Assembly: GCF_965137335.1 (NCBI RefSeq)
Contig: NZ_CBCRZD010000013.1
Length of the DNA stretch: 64,000 nt
DNA from: Empedobacter stercoris
GTDB taxonomy: Bacteria > Bacteroidota > Bacteroidia > Flavobacteriales > Weeksellaceae
Direction: 5' to 3' (one strand)
This document shows, piece by piece, positions 9,060-16,839 of this stretch. The position numbers were made by a program, and so were the translations under genes. How positions within the stretch are numbered: position 1 is the stretch's first letter; every line of letters starts with the position of its first letter. The notes under the pieces were generated by a model. That model did no database searches. It worked only from the letters and a program-made list of their open reading frames with translations, and was not told the DNA's origin.

Positions 9060-9551
9060 TTATTTTTCAATTCTATTATACGTCACAAACGAATAAGCAT
9101 AAGGGTGTTTTTCGTCTTTCTTAAAATCTTCTCGTTTTACTTCTTCCCATTCATCCAAATCAATTTCTGGAAAATAAGTATCACCATCAAATTCATAATG
9201 AACCTCTGTTACATATAAAACATCTGTAAATTCCATTGCTTGTTTGTAGATGTTTCCACCGCCAAGTATATCAATCTCATCATTTATCTTTCGAGCTTCT
9301 TCTAAGGCATTTGCTAAAGAATTCACTCTTAGAATTCCATCTGCATTCCAATTTAAATCTCTTGTGACGACAATATTGGTGCGATTAGGTAAAGGACGTC
9401 CAAGTGATTCAAACGTTTTTCTTCCCATAATGATAGGGTGTCCAGTTGTTAAATTTTTGAAATGTTTCAAGTCATTAGGTAAATGCCAAATCAAATTATT
9501 TTTTGCGCCAATAACGTTGTTACTTGCTTTTGCTACTACAATGTTTATCAT
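9060..9551 (-). CDS. folA: Dihydrofolate reductase
   Basis: This enzyme reduces dihydrofolate to tetrahydrofolate with NADPH and regenerates the cofactor that ThyA oxidises. The 163-residue protein has the active-site run VIGAKNNLIWHLPNDLKHFK, the GHPIIMGRKTFESLG NADPH-binding segment, NIVVTRD and the IDILGGGNIYKQAM loop. The open frame extends 16 codons further upstream to 9599, but that extension would cross the terminator of the preceding gene. I therefore start at the ATG at 9549-9551, which gives the canonical N-terminus MINIVVAKA. thyA lies 2.7 kb upstream on the same strand. Confidence 0.95.
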   Translation of the reverse strand: MINIVVAKASNNVIGAKNNLIWHLPNDLKHFKNLTTGHPIIMGRKTFESLGRPLPNRTNIVVTRDLNWNADGILRVNSLANALEEARKINDEIDILGGGNIYKQAMEFTDVLYVTEVHYEFDGDTYFPEIDLDEWEEVKREDFKKDEKHPYAYSFVTYNRIEK

Positions 9552-9563
9552 AAGCTTTAAGGT

Positions 9564-9591
9564 AAAAAAAGCTATCCTTTTGCGAGGATAG
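9564..9591 (-). terminator. Terminator after the M1 aminopeptidase gene
   Basis: On the minus strand a 7-bp stem (CTATCCT / AGGATAG) is followed by one C and a run of seven T. It lies directly upstream of folA. Confidence 0.88.
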
Positions 9592-9618
9592 TTTAACAAA
9601 TATAATAATTTTAAAGAA

Positions 9619-12153
9619 TTATTTCATTTTATTTATTGCTTCTTGTAATTGTTCTACTTGTTTTACAATAGATGCCGATTTCATTGTTTTAGCAGTGTTC
9701 GTTTTAATTTGAAGTGCTTTTTCTGCCATCATCTTTATCGCTTGTCCAGCTTGTGGATTTTGCTCTTTCAAATACGGATAGTAACGAGCATACGTTTTTG
9801 CAATTTCAGCAGTTGCATCGGGTGTGTCATTATTCATAATCCAATTAAAAGCTTGTTCTGCAACTTTTCCTTTTTCTATATCTTGAAATTTTACAAATTC
9901 ATACATCGCTGCCGATTCTGAAATTAAAACTGCTTTATCAAATTGATTATTTTTTATCCAAGTCGGAACTAAAGCCATTGCTAAATCAGGTGATCCTTTG
10001 ATAACTTCGTTTTCAAGATTTGTTGTTAATTCATTAATTTTTGAAGGATTATTTTTTAATATTCCAGTTAATGAAGCTCCTTGAACACTAAACGATGGAC
10101 TTTTAGAGGCTTTTTCAAAAAGTGCTACATCGTATATCGATGCATCATTTAACGAATTTAAAGCAGCTGCTTGCACCAATGTTTTTGGATCGTTGGAAGC
10201 CAATTGTTTTAATTTTGAAGTGGCTTTATCTATGATTGTTTTCGATTTTGTATCTAATTTCTGAATGGCATAAATTCGTAATCCATCAAATGAATCGTCT
10301 AATGCATTAATCAACGCATCAGCCGCTTTTGGATTTGTTGCTTGTGCGTTTGCCATTGCATCGATTGCTAAAAGACGAGTAGCGTAATTTCCTTTTCCTG
10401 CTTTGTATTGTGCAATAAAATCTTCAACTGTTTTTTTATCTTCTATATCAGCTAATAAAACTTGATCAGCATTTGGAATAACAACTTCAGGCTTTTGATT
10501 TACGTCAAATTCAAACACAGTTTCGGCTTTTTTCGGAACCCAAACTTGTTGACGAGTTGTTTTTCCATTTTCAACGATGTCAATTGCGAACGGAAATTCA
10601 AACAATTTCGAAGTATCTTGACGAACAACCACTTTTACCTTTTTATTTACTGAAGAATAATCTGATACAAACGTCAATTTTGGATGTCCATTTTCGAAAT
10701 ACCATTGATTAAAAAACCAATTCAAATCACGTCCTGAAACTTCTTCTAAAGCTAAGCGCAATTGTGCAGCTTCTGCTTTTCCGTACTCATTATCTTTTAG
10801 GTATTTATTTAATCCTTTGAAGAAAGCGTCATCACCTAAGAAATTTCGCAACATATGTAAGATTAACCCTCCTTTGTTGTACGAAACGCCATCAAACATA
10901 TCTTCGCGCGAATTGTAGTGAATTCGAACCAATTTTTTTGTTGGTCCATCGCCTTGCTTGTAGCCAAACATTTCGTTGTAGCGATGTTCATCTGCTTTCT
11001 CTTTCCCGTATTTATGTTCAAACCACAAATATTCTGAATAGTTTGCAAACGATTCATTAACAGTTAGATTTCCCCAACTTTCAGCCGTTACTAAATCACC
11101 AAACCAATGGTGAAATAATTCGTGGGCAATTACATATTCAGCCGTGTTTTCGTCGATTAATTGCCCCGCTTTTTGTTGAACACCATCATGAAACAACGAT
11201 GCAGTTGTATTTTCCATTGCTCCAGAAACGTACTCGCGAGCGGTCATTTGTGCATATTTGTCCCAAGGATAAGGATAGTTTAGTTTATCAGAAAAGAACT
11301 GGATCATTTCTGGCGTATTTCCAAAAATTTGCTTCGCAACATCTTTATATTCAGGCTCTACATAATAATCAACATTGATATTTTTCCATTTATCGTTGAT
11401 TACTGCATAATCTCCAATTCCGAAAAAGAATAAATAAGGCGCATGTTTTTTATCGAATTTCCAATAATCAGTTTTTGTTCCGTCTGTATTTTTCTTCGAA
11501 GATTTCATCGTTCCGTTTGATAATGAAACGTATTTATCAGGATATGTTAAGGTAATTTCTTGCGAAGTTTTTTGATTTGTTTTGTCAATTGTTGGGAACC
11601 AACAAGAAGAAGATTCAGTTTCGCCTTGTGTCCAAATCTGAGTTGGATAGTTTGCACGATCTCCCTTAGCATTGATAAAATAAACTCCTTTTGCATCATT
11701 TATAGCTGCACTTCCTTCTTGTTTTACTTCATTTGGTCGCGCTGTATAGTTGATGTAAAGAGTGTATTCTTGATCTTTTTTGTATTCTTTGTCTAAATCG
11801 ATGACTAATTGTAAATCGTCGTATTTGTAATTTAATTTTTTCTTTGTTGCACCATTTACCAAAGCAACTTCGTGAATCAACATTGCTTTTGCATCCAAAG
11901 TAACCTTAGAAGTTGAATAGAAATGTGGTTTTAAAGTAACCCAAGCTTCACCCAAAACGTGTTCTTTCGCATAATCAAATTTCAAATCTAATTTTGTATG
12001 AACAAGGTTATTGATACGTTCTGCTTCTGCACGGTAAATATCGATTTGATTCGTTTGTTTTTCGTTGTAGCTCGGTGGTGGAGTCATGACTTGAGCATGA
12101 GTAAGACTTGATATAATAAAGGCTGATGTAAGCCAAAGGATTCGTTTTTTCAT
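9619..12153 (-). CDS. M1 family metallopeptidase (aminopeptidase N-like), secreted
   Basis: This is an 844-residue zinc aminopeptidase with a signal peptide (MKKRILWL..., cleaved after THAQ), so it acts in the periplasm or outside. The substrate-binding GxMEN motif appears as SGAMENTTAS. The zinc motif HExxH is in IAHELFHHWFGDL, with the third ligand in NESFANYSEYLWFE. A beta-sandwich follows the catalytic domain. The last 280 residues are helical and repeat-like, in the style of the HEAT-like region seen in M1 enzymes. Its terminator lies between it and folA. It is probably monocistronic, since the thyA terminator lies upstream. Confidence 0.92.
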   Translation of the reverse strand: MKKRILWLTSAFIISSLTHAQVMTPPPSYNEKQTNQIDIYRAEAERINNLVHTKLDLKFDYAKEHVLGEAWVTLKPHFYSTSKVTLDAKAMLIHEVALVNGATKKKLNYKYDDLQLVIDLDKEYKKDQEYTLYINYTARPNEVKQEGSAAINDAKGVYFINAKGDRANYPTQIWTQGETESSSCWFPTIDKTNQKTSQEITLTYPDKYVSLSNGTMKSSKKNTDGTKTDYWKFDKKHAPYLFFFGIGDYAVINDKWKNINVDYYVEPEYKDVAKQIFGNTPEMIQFFSDKLNYPYPWDKYAQMTAREYVSGAMENTTASLFHDGVQQKAGQLIDENTAEYVIAHELFHHWFGDLVTAESWGNLTVNESFANYSEYLWFEHKYGKEKADEHRYNEMFGYKQGDGPTKKLVRIHYNSREDMFDGVSYNKGGLILHMLRNFLGDDAFFKGLNKYLKDNEYGKAEAAQLRLALEEVSGRDLNWFFNQWYFENGHPKLTFVSDYSSVNKKVKVVVRQDTSKLFEFPFAIDIVENGKTTRQQVWVPKKAETVFEFDVNQKPEVVIPNADQVLLADIEDKKTVEDFIAQYKAGKGNYATRLLAIDAMANAQATNPKAADALINALDDSFDGLRIYAIQKLDTKSKTIIDKATSKLKQLASNDPKTLVQAAALNSLNDASIYDVALFEKASKSPSFSVQGASLTGILKNNPSKINELTTNLENEVIKGSPDLAMALVPTWIKNNQFDKAVLISESAAMYEFVKFQDIEKGKVAEQAFNWIMNNDTPDATAEIAKTYARYYPYLKEQNPQAGQAIKMMAEKALQIKTNTAKTMKSASIVKQVEQLQEAINKMK

Positions 12154-12199
12154 CGTAAAATTTTATTTTTATTGGTTGATAAATTTCTCAAAAAGTTAC

Positions 12200-12224
12200 A
12201 AAAAAAGCCTCCAAATAGGAGACT
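12200..12224 (-). terminator. Terminator after thyA
   Basis: On the minus strand a 7-bp stem (AGTCTCC / GGAGGCT, one G-T pair) is followed by a T run. Confidence 0.85.
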
Positions 12225-12241
12225 TTAAGTATATTTTATGA

Positions 12242-13036
12242 TTATACAGCTACAATCCCTTTGATATGTGGGTGTGCTTGATAATTTTCTAATTCGAAAT
12301 CTTCGTATTCAAAATCAAAAATGTTTTTTACATTCGGATTTATTTTCATTGTTGGTAATGGATAAGGTTCACGAGTTAATTGTAATTCAACTTGTTCGAA
12401 ATGATTTTTGTAAATATGCGCATCTCCAAATGTGTGAACAAAATCGCCTACTTCTAAATCACAAACCTGCGCTACCATCATCTGTAATAAAGCATAAGAT
12501 GCAATATTAAATGGTACACCTAAGAAAATATCTGCACTACGCTGATACAATTGCAAAGATAATTTATCGTCATTTACATAAAACTGGAAAAAGGCATGAC
12601 AAGGTGCCAAAGCCATTTGGTCTAATTCACCAACATTCCAAGCAGAAACTATAATTCGGCGCGAATCTGGATTATTTTTTATTTGATCAATCGCAACTTT
12701 TATTTGATCGACAACTTCTCCGTTTTCTTTTCCCCAAGAACGCCACTGATGTCCATAAACAGGACCTAAATCTCCATTTTCGTCTGCCCATTCGTTCCAA
12801 ATTCTTACGCCATTATCTGTTAAATATTTGATATTTGTATCACCTTTCAAGAACCACAACAATTCGTAGATAATCGATTTTAAATGTAATTTTTTTGTCG
12901 TCACCAAAGGAAATCCTTTCGATAAATCGAAGCGCATTTGGTAACCAAAAATACTTTTCGTTCCTGTTCCTGTTCTATCTTCTTTGAAAGAACCTTCTGC
13001 TAAAACCTTTTTACATAAATCGTGATACTGTTGCAT
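12242..13036 (-). CDS. thyA: Thymidylate synthase
   Basis: ThyA methylates dUMP to dTMP using methylene-tetrahydrofolate. The 264-residue protein matches the E. coli enzyme length. It carries the phosphate-binding RTGTGTKSIFG segment, the catalytic cysteine in LAPCHAFFQFYV, the QRSADIFLGVPFNIASYALL folate and substrate region, and the HTFGDAHIYKNH run. folA, needed to recycle the dihydrofolate product, lies downstream on the same strand but behind a separate terminator. The start ATG is supported by a -7 element 22 bases ahead. Confidence 0.97.
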   Translation of the reverse strand: MQQYHDLCKKVLAEGSFKEDRTGTGTKSIFGYQMRFDLSKGFPLVTTKKLHLKSIIYELLWFLKGDTNIKYLTDNGVRIWNEWADENGDLGPVYGHQWRSWGKENGEVVDQIKVAIDQIKNNPDSRRIIVSAWNVGELDQMALAPCHAFFQFYVNDDKLSLQLYQRSADIFLGVPFNIASYALLQMMVAQVCDLEVGDFVHTFGDAHIYKNHFEQVELQLTREPYPLPTMKINPNVKNIFDFEYEDFELENYQAHPHIKGIVAV

Positions 13037-13057
13037 TTCTCATTATATTTAACCTTT

Positions 13058-13065
13058 CAAATTTA
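13058..13065 (-). promoter_or_regulatory. -7 element for thyA
   Basis: On the minus strand TAAATTTG matches TAnnTTTG and lies 21 bases before the thyA start codon. No matching -33 TTG was found. Confidence 0.4.
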
Positions 13066-13080
13066 AGAATTTTTTTTAGA

Positions 13081-13344
13081 ATGAAGTTTAGCTTGATCTT
13101 ATCGATTTTAGTGATTTTTATGTTTTTTGCTTCGTATAGCAAATCAGATTTTGGACGAAAAATTGCGCAACATTTTTATTTTCAAACGTTATTCAACGTT
13201 GTTTTGGTTGTCGTTTTTGTATCAAAAATCATTCACATCAAGCTACATTTAATGTCAATGATTTCACTTGTTATCATTGGATGTATGTTATATATGAGCT
13301 TTCCAAATTATTTACAACAATTGAGGAGAAGGATAGGTAAATAG
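13081..13344 (+). CDS. Small hypothetical membrane protein
   Basis: This is an 87-residue protein with three hydrophobic stretches: residues 2-18 (FSLILSILVIFMFFASY), about 36-48 (TLFNVVLVVVFVS) and about 58-72 (MSMISLVIIGCMLYM). It ends in a basic tail (LRRRIGK). The pattern suggests an inner-membrane protein with about three helices. I do not recognise a family. It is divergent from thyA and ends 29 bases before rlmB, whose own promoter lies in that gap. Coding is supported by an ATG start and a continuous hydrophobic pattern, but the gene is short. Confidence 0.6.
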   Translation: MKFSLILSILVIFMFFASYSKSDFGRKIAQHFYFQTLFNVVLVVVFVSKIIHIKLHLMSMISLVIIGCMLYMSFPNYLQQLRRRIGK

Positions 13345-13360
13345 TTACGTATAATTTTTT

Positions 13361-13368
13361 TATCTTTG
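13361..13368 (+). promoter_or_regulatory. -7 element immediately ahead of rlmB
   Basis: TATCTTTG is an exact TAnnTTTG match ending 5 bases before the rlmB ATG. Transcription from it would give an almost leaderless mRNA. Confidence 0.5.
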
Positions 13369-13373
13369 CAGTT

Positions 13374-14123
13374 ATGAAAAACGAAGCAGGAATTTTTGGT
13401 TTAAGACCAGTAATAGAAGCGATTGAAGCAGGTAAAACAATCGATAAAATTTTTATTCAAAAAGGTTTACAAGGAGAGATTTTTTCAGAATTGAGAAAAT
13501 TGGTGACTGAGTACGAAATTCCTGTAAGTTATGTGCCTGTAGAAAAACTAAATCGTTTTACAGGAAAAAATCATCAAGGCGTTTATGCGTTTGTTTCTCC
13601 AATCGAATTCGATTCAATTGAAAATGTATTGCCTCAAATTTGGGAAAAAGGAAAAACACCATTTATTTTAATTTTAGACCGCGTTTCTGATGTTCGTAAT
13701 TTTGGAGCTATCGCTCGTACAGCGGAATGTGTTGGTGTAGATGCGATAATTATTCCAACAAAAGGTTCAGCTTCTGTAAATGCAGATGCAGTTAAAACTT
13801 CGACAGGAGCGTTATATAATATTCCTGTTTGTAAAGAAGGAAATTTAGTTAATATAATCAAGTATTTACAATCATCAGGAATAACTATTTTTAGTGCTTC
13901 AGAAAAATCAGCAGAATACATTTATGATGCAGATTTTGCCGTTCCAGCAGCAGTTGTAATGGGAAGTGAAGAAGATGGAGTCTCGGATTCTATTTTGAAA
14001 ATTTCAGATAAAATTGTTAAATTGCCTATGGCTGGACAAACAGCATCATTGAATGTTTCTGTTGCGGCTGGTGCAATCTTATACGAAGCTGTTCGTCAAA
14101 GAATGTTACAAGATTTATTTTAA
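13374..14123 (+). CDS. rlmB: 23S rRNA (guanosine-2'-O-)-methyltransferase, RlmB/TrmH type
   Basis: This is a SPOUT-class 2'-O-methyltransferase, probably modifying a guanosine in the 23S rRNA peptidyl-transferase region. The 249-residue protein has an N-terminal substrate-binding domain (GIFGLRPVIEAIEAGKTIDK). The three SpoU motifs follow: LDRVSDVRNFGAIARTAECV (about 103-122), VMGSEEDGVSD (about 198-208) and LPMAGQTASLNVSVAAGAIL (about 220-239). These form the trefoil knot that binds S-adenosylmethionine. Assignment to RlmB rather than another TrmH-type enzyme rests on overall architecture. Confidence 0.88.
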   Translation: MKNEAGIFGLRPVIEAIEAGKTIDKIFIQKGLQGEIFSELRKLVTEYEIPVSYVPVEKLNRFTGKNHQGVYAFVSPIEFDSIENVLPQIWEKGKTPFILILDRVSDVRNFGAIARTAECVGVDAIIIPTKGSASVNADAVKTSTGALYNIPVCKEGNLVNIIKYLQSSGITIFSASEKSAEYIYDADFAVPAAVVMGSEEDGVSDSILKISDKIVKLPMAGQTASLNVSVAAGAILYEAVRQRMLQDLF

Positions 14124-14138
14124 CGAAAAATATAATTT

Positions 14139-14456
14139 ATGAGCTATTCTACACTTATCGGAATTTTATTGATCGCATTGAGTGCGGCAATGTACTACTT
14201 TACAAATTTGGATGTTTCGAGATTATTTTCGGACAAAGAATTTCTGGTTGGAATAACAGGAGGTGCTGGAATTGGATTTATTCTTGGAGGTTTTTTGGGA
14301 TGGTTGTACAAATATAAATCTGTGAATAAAGCAAATGCTAAAATCGCAGAGGAAGAAAAACGTAAAGTTGCAGAACAAAAAGCGCAAGAAGAAGCGGCAA
14401 AAGAGCAAGCTAAATTGGATGCTCAACGCGAAAAAGAAGAATCGGGATTACTATAA
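14139..14456 (+). CDS. Hypothetical membrane protein with coiled-coil tail
   Basis: The 105-residue protein has two hydrophobic segments (about residues 6-22 and 37-56, the second glycine-rich: GITGGAGIGFILGGFLGWLY). A charged helical tail follows, dominated by Ala, Lys, Glu and Gln (about residues 66-102), that looks like a coiled coil. No family is recognised. It starts 15 bases after rlmB and shares its transcript up to the palindromic terminator. Role unknown. Confidence 0.65.
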   Translation: MSYSTLIGILLIALSAAMYYFTNLDVSRLFSDKEFLVGITGGAGIGFILGGFLGWLYKYKSVNKANAKIAEEEKRKVAEQKAQEEAAKEQAKLDAQREKEESGLL

Positions 14457-14465
14457 TTCTAATTT

Positions 14466-14517
14466 ACAACATAAAAAAGCGGTCGAAAATTAATTTTCGA
14501 CCGCTTTTTTATGTTGT
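14466..14517. terminator. 52-base perfect palindromic bidirectional terminator
   Basis: The sequence is its own reverse complement over 52 bases, centred at 14491/14492, with the core GCGGTCGAAAAT / ATTTTCGACCGC flanked by A6 and T6. It ends transcripts from both sides. The stop codon of the minus-strand gene lies at its very centre. Confidence 0.93.
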
Positions 14518-14936
14518 ATTTCTTGGTAATAAAAACAAGGAATCAAAATCAATAAAAACAAGGGTTGAATGAGAAATCGTCTGACGTAAAAGAAAACCAT
14601 TTCACCTGAAGAAAATTGTGTTGAAATAAGGTAATTGTAAATTGGTAAAAGAACGATTAATCCAATAATCATAATAATGATAGAGAATTTAACATAATTC
14701 TTTTTCCAGAAAATAAACCAAACAATTAATACTGTTAATAACGTATTAATAAGGTAACGAAACATAAGACTTGCATTTATTTGAGCCATATCCAAATCAG
14801 GAAACTTAGAATGTCCAACAAGATGAAAGTATTGAATAAAAGGATCGTAAAACAACGTATCTTCAAATTTTCTGACCAATACTAATCCAAAAACCAATAA
14901 AGCTGCAATTCCGTAGCGTAAGTATTTATTTGGCAT
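14490..14936 (-). CDS. Exosortase F system-associated protein
   Basis: This is a 148-residue membrane protein with about four hydrophobic segments. It matches in size, context and features (MPNKYLRYGIAALLVFGLVL; FEDTLFYDPFIQYFH) the small partner encoded beside exosortase xrtF in Flavobacteria. I start at the ATG at 14934-14936, which overlaps xrtF by 11 bases. An upstream ATG at 15002 would add 22 residues inside xrtF. The reaction is unknown; it is thought to work with XrtF in processing or transporting surface proteins. Its stop lies within the palindromic terminator. Confidence 0.8.
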   Translation of the reverse strand: MPNKYLRYGIAALLVFGLVLVRKFEDTLFYDPFIQYFHLVGHSKFPDLDMAQINASLMFRYLINTLLTVLIVWFIFWKKNYVKFSIIIMIIGLIVLLPIYNYLISTQFSSGEMVFFYVRRFLIQPLFLLILIPCFYYQEIQHKKAVEN

Positions 14937-15468
14937 GTTGTTTATTGTATTTTGTAACGAAAAATTTAATCCAAACAATCCAAAGAACAACAATAGATCC
15001 ATAAATTATAGCAGGAAATAAATAGTCATGCGCCATTTTTCCGTATTCGTTGTGGTATCTAAATATATAGTTGAGTAACATAATTCTCGAAATATTCATC
15101 ACAAATAATATGACTAATCCAGCTAAAATAAATAAAATTGTTTGTTTTAAATTGGTATAAAAAGCAACGATAAATGAGACGAAAATAATCAAAATTGAAA
15201 TTGCATTGCACCCTTCATTAACAATTGAGGCGACTTGTCCATCAACAATCAAGCGCATCCAAGGTTGATTTTCTGCGATGTTTGAGAAAGAAAAGAAACC
15301 AAACTTATTTAAGAAAAAAGCGGTGATATCTGAAGTGAATTTTGTAAATGGATCTGGTATATTGTGTGGTAAATATTGATCCAAATATAACTTGTACGCA
15401 ATGCTTAGAATAATGTAGGTTCCTAAAAATCGTGCAAGGAATAACAACAATGGTTTAAATTCTTTCAT
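14926..15468 (-). CDS. xrtF: Exosortase family protein XrtF
   Basis: Exosortases are polytopic inner-membrane cysteine enzymes, proposed transpeptidases that process proteins with a short C-terminal sorting tail. This 180-residue member shows the expected catalytic set: Cys87 in NEGCNAIS, Arg128 in NISRIM and His147 in MAHDYLFP, each near a membrane segment. About five hydrophobic helices are visible. It is shorter than proteobacterial EpsH-type enzymes, as usual for XrtF. It is cotranscribed with the partner gene, which overlaps its 3' end. No obvious sorting-signal protein lies next to it. Confidence 0.9.
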   Translation of the reverse strand: MKEFKPLLLFLARFLGTYIILSIAYKLYLDQYLPHNIPDPFTKFTSDITAFFLNKFGFFSFSNIAENQPWMRLIVDGQVASIVNEGCNAISILIIFVSFIVAFYTNLKQTILFILAGLVILFVMNISRIMLLNYIFRYHNEYGKMAHDYLFPAIIYGSIVVLWIVWIKFFVTKYNKQHAK

Positions 15469-15488
15469 TAAGGTTAAATAATTTCAAA

Positions 15489-15496
15489 CAAATATA
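15489..15496 (-). promoter_or_regulatory. -7 element for xrtF
   Basis: On the minus strand TATATTTG, an exact TAnnTTTG match, lies 20 bases ahead of the xrtF start. It is divergent from the GAF-gene promoter. Confidence 0.45.
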
Positions 15497-15514
15497 AATG
15501 AAAATCATCATCTT

Positions 15515-15545
15515 TTGATTAAGTAATGATTAATCAATAAATTTG
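15515..15545 (+). promoter_or_regulatory. Full Bacteroidota promoter for the GAF-rsmG unit
   Basis: TTG at 15515-15517, then 20 bases, then TAAATTTG at 15538-15545 match the consensus TTG-N19/20-TAnnTTTG without mismatch. The start codon follows 21 bases later. Confidence 0.75.
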
Positions 15546-15566
15546 CTTCACAAGATTTTTAAATAA

Positions 15567-16013
15567 ATGCAAAATTTACATAAACGCGTAGATGTCATTT
15601 TTGATAGCGCAATTTCGACAGAAGATAAGTTACAAAAGATTTGTCAATTGTTGAGTGATGAAGTAGACTATTACAATTGGGTTGGGTTTTACTTCAAAAA
15701 TGGAGATAAGAACGAGTTGAAACTTGGGCCTTATGTTGGTGCAGCAACGGATCATACAATTATACCTTACGGAAAAGGAATTTGTGGTCAAGTAGCTGAA
15801 TCGAATCAAACATTTGTTGTTCCAGATGTGTATGCACAAGATAATTATTTGGCATGTTCTATCGAAACAAAAGCCGAAATAGTAATTCCAATCTTCAAAA
15901 ATGGTGTAAATATTGGGCAAATTGATATCGATTCGCATACAATAGATCCTTTTACGGAAGAAGATATCAAGTTGTTAGATTATGTTTGTAATCGTGTTTC
16001 AGAAATTATTTAA
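15567..16013 (+). CDS. GAF domain protein, free-methionine-(R)-sulfoxide reductase-like
   Basis: This 148-residue single GAF domain resembles the free methionine-R-sulfoxide reductase family (YebR/fRMsr): YNWVGFYF, LGPYVGAATDHTIIPYGKGI, YLACSIETKAEIVIPI and GQIDIDSH. Of the three family cysteines, two are visible (in GKGICG and YLACS). The first, normally in the segment before GKGxCG, is absent (AATDHTI). It could be a two-cysteine reductase or a non-enzymatic GAF sensor. It is the first gene of a unit with rsmG, which begins 3 bases after its stop. Confidence 0.8.
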   Translation: MQNLHKRVDVIFDSAISTEDKLQKICQLLSDEVDYYNWVGFYFKNGDKNELKLGPYVGAATDHTIIPYGKGICGQVAESNQTFVVPDVYAQDNYLACSIETKAEIVIPIFKNGVNIGQIDIDSHTIDPFTEEDIKLLDYVCNRVSEII

Positions 16014-16016
16014 TCG

Positions 16017-16646
16017 ATGGTAGAACTTATTTTAAACTATTTTCCAGATTTGACAGAAAAGCAAATCGAGCAATTTTCAAAAGTGGGAGATTTGTACAAA
16101 GAATGGAATGATCAAATAAACGTGGTTTCTCGCAAGGATATCGACGCAATTTACACCAATCATATTCTACATTCTTTAGCAATTGCCAAAGTGATGGAAT
16201 TTGCAGATGGTTCTGATGTGTTGGATGTAGGAACAGGAGGAGGTTTACCGGGGATTCCGTTGGCTATATTATTTCCTAATGTTAATTTTCATTTAGTCGA
16301 TTCGATTGGTAAAAAAATCAAAGTGGTACAAGGAGTAGCAAAGGGTTTAGGATTAACGAATGTAAAAGCAGAACAAAAACGCGCCGAAGAATTAACAGAA
16401 AAGTACGATTTTGTAGTTTCACGTGCGGTTACAGCAATGCCAAGATTTGCAGAATGGATTCGTGGTAAATTCAAGAAAGAAGCGATTAATCCTTTTCCAA
16501 ATGGCTTGTTATATTTAAAAGGAGGCGATTTAACAGAAGAATTAGCAGATTTTCCAAATGCTGTACTGTTTGATATTCAAAACTTTTTTGAAGAAGAGTT
16601 TTTCGAAACAAAAAAAGTAGTTTACTTAGAAAAGAAAGATATTTAA
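16017..16646 (+). CDS. rsmG: 16S rRNA (guanine-527-N7)-methyltransferase RsmG
   Basis: RsmG methylates N7 of G527 in the 530 loop of 16S rRNA using S-adenosylmethionine. The 209-residue protein carries the N-terminal WNDQINVVSRKDIDAIYTNH signature and the cofactor motif VLDVGTGGGLPGIPLAI. It also has FHLVDSIGKKIKVV and the FVVSRAVTAMP segment. Length is normal for the family. It is cotranscribed with the GAF gene and followed by a terminator. Confidence 0.95.
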   Translation: MVELILNYFPDLTEKQIEQFSKVGDLYKEWNDQINVVSRKDIDAIYTNHILHSLAIAKVMEFADGSDVLDVGTGGGLPGIPLAILFPNVNFHLVDSIGKKIKVVQGVAKGLGLTNVKAEQKRAEELTEKYDFVVSRAVTAMPRFAEWIRGKFKKEAINPFPNGLLYLKGGDLTEELADFPNAVLFDIQNFFEEEFFETKKVVYLEKKDI

Positions 16647-16668
16647 TTTAAGTATTTAATAAATAATT

Positions 16669-16705
16669 AACCGAAATCAGATTAAAAATGATTTTGGTTT
16701 TTTTT
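16669..16705 (+). terminator. Terminator after rsmG
   Basis: AACCGAAATCA pairs with TGATTTTGGTT (G-T pair inside) and is followed by an eight-base T run. Confidence 0.88.
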
Positions 16706-16804
16706 ATGAGTTCAATTATTAGATTTTAAGAAAAAAGTGCATAAAATCGTTATTTTATCCAATACTTTAAGTTCTTTTTAAGAGGTTTTTTCGTCAAAAT
16801 TCAC

Positions 16805-16812
16805 TATATTTG
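16805..16812 (+). promoter_or_regulatory. -7 element for gyrB
   Basis: TATATTTG matches TAnnTTTG exactly, 27 bases before the gyrB ATG. Confidence 0.5.
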
Positions 16813-16839
16813 TTTGTTTTAAAAAGTTAGAGACATATT

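Noticed and set aside
9552..9599. 16-codon N-terminal extension of folA
   Set aside because: It runs through the terminator of the aminopeptidase gene and precedes the canonical DHFR N-terminus.
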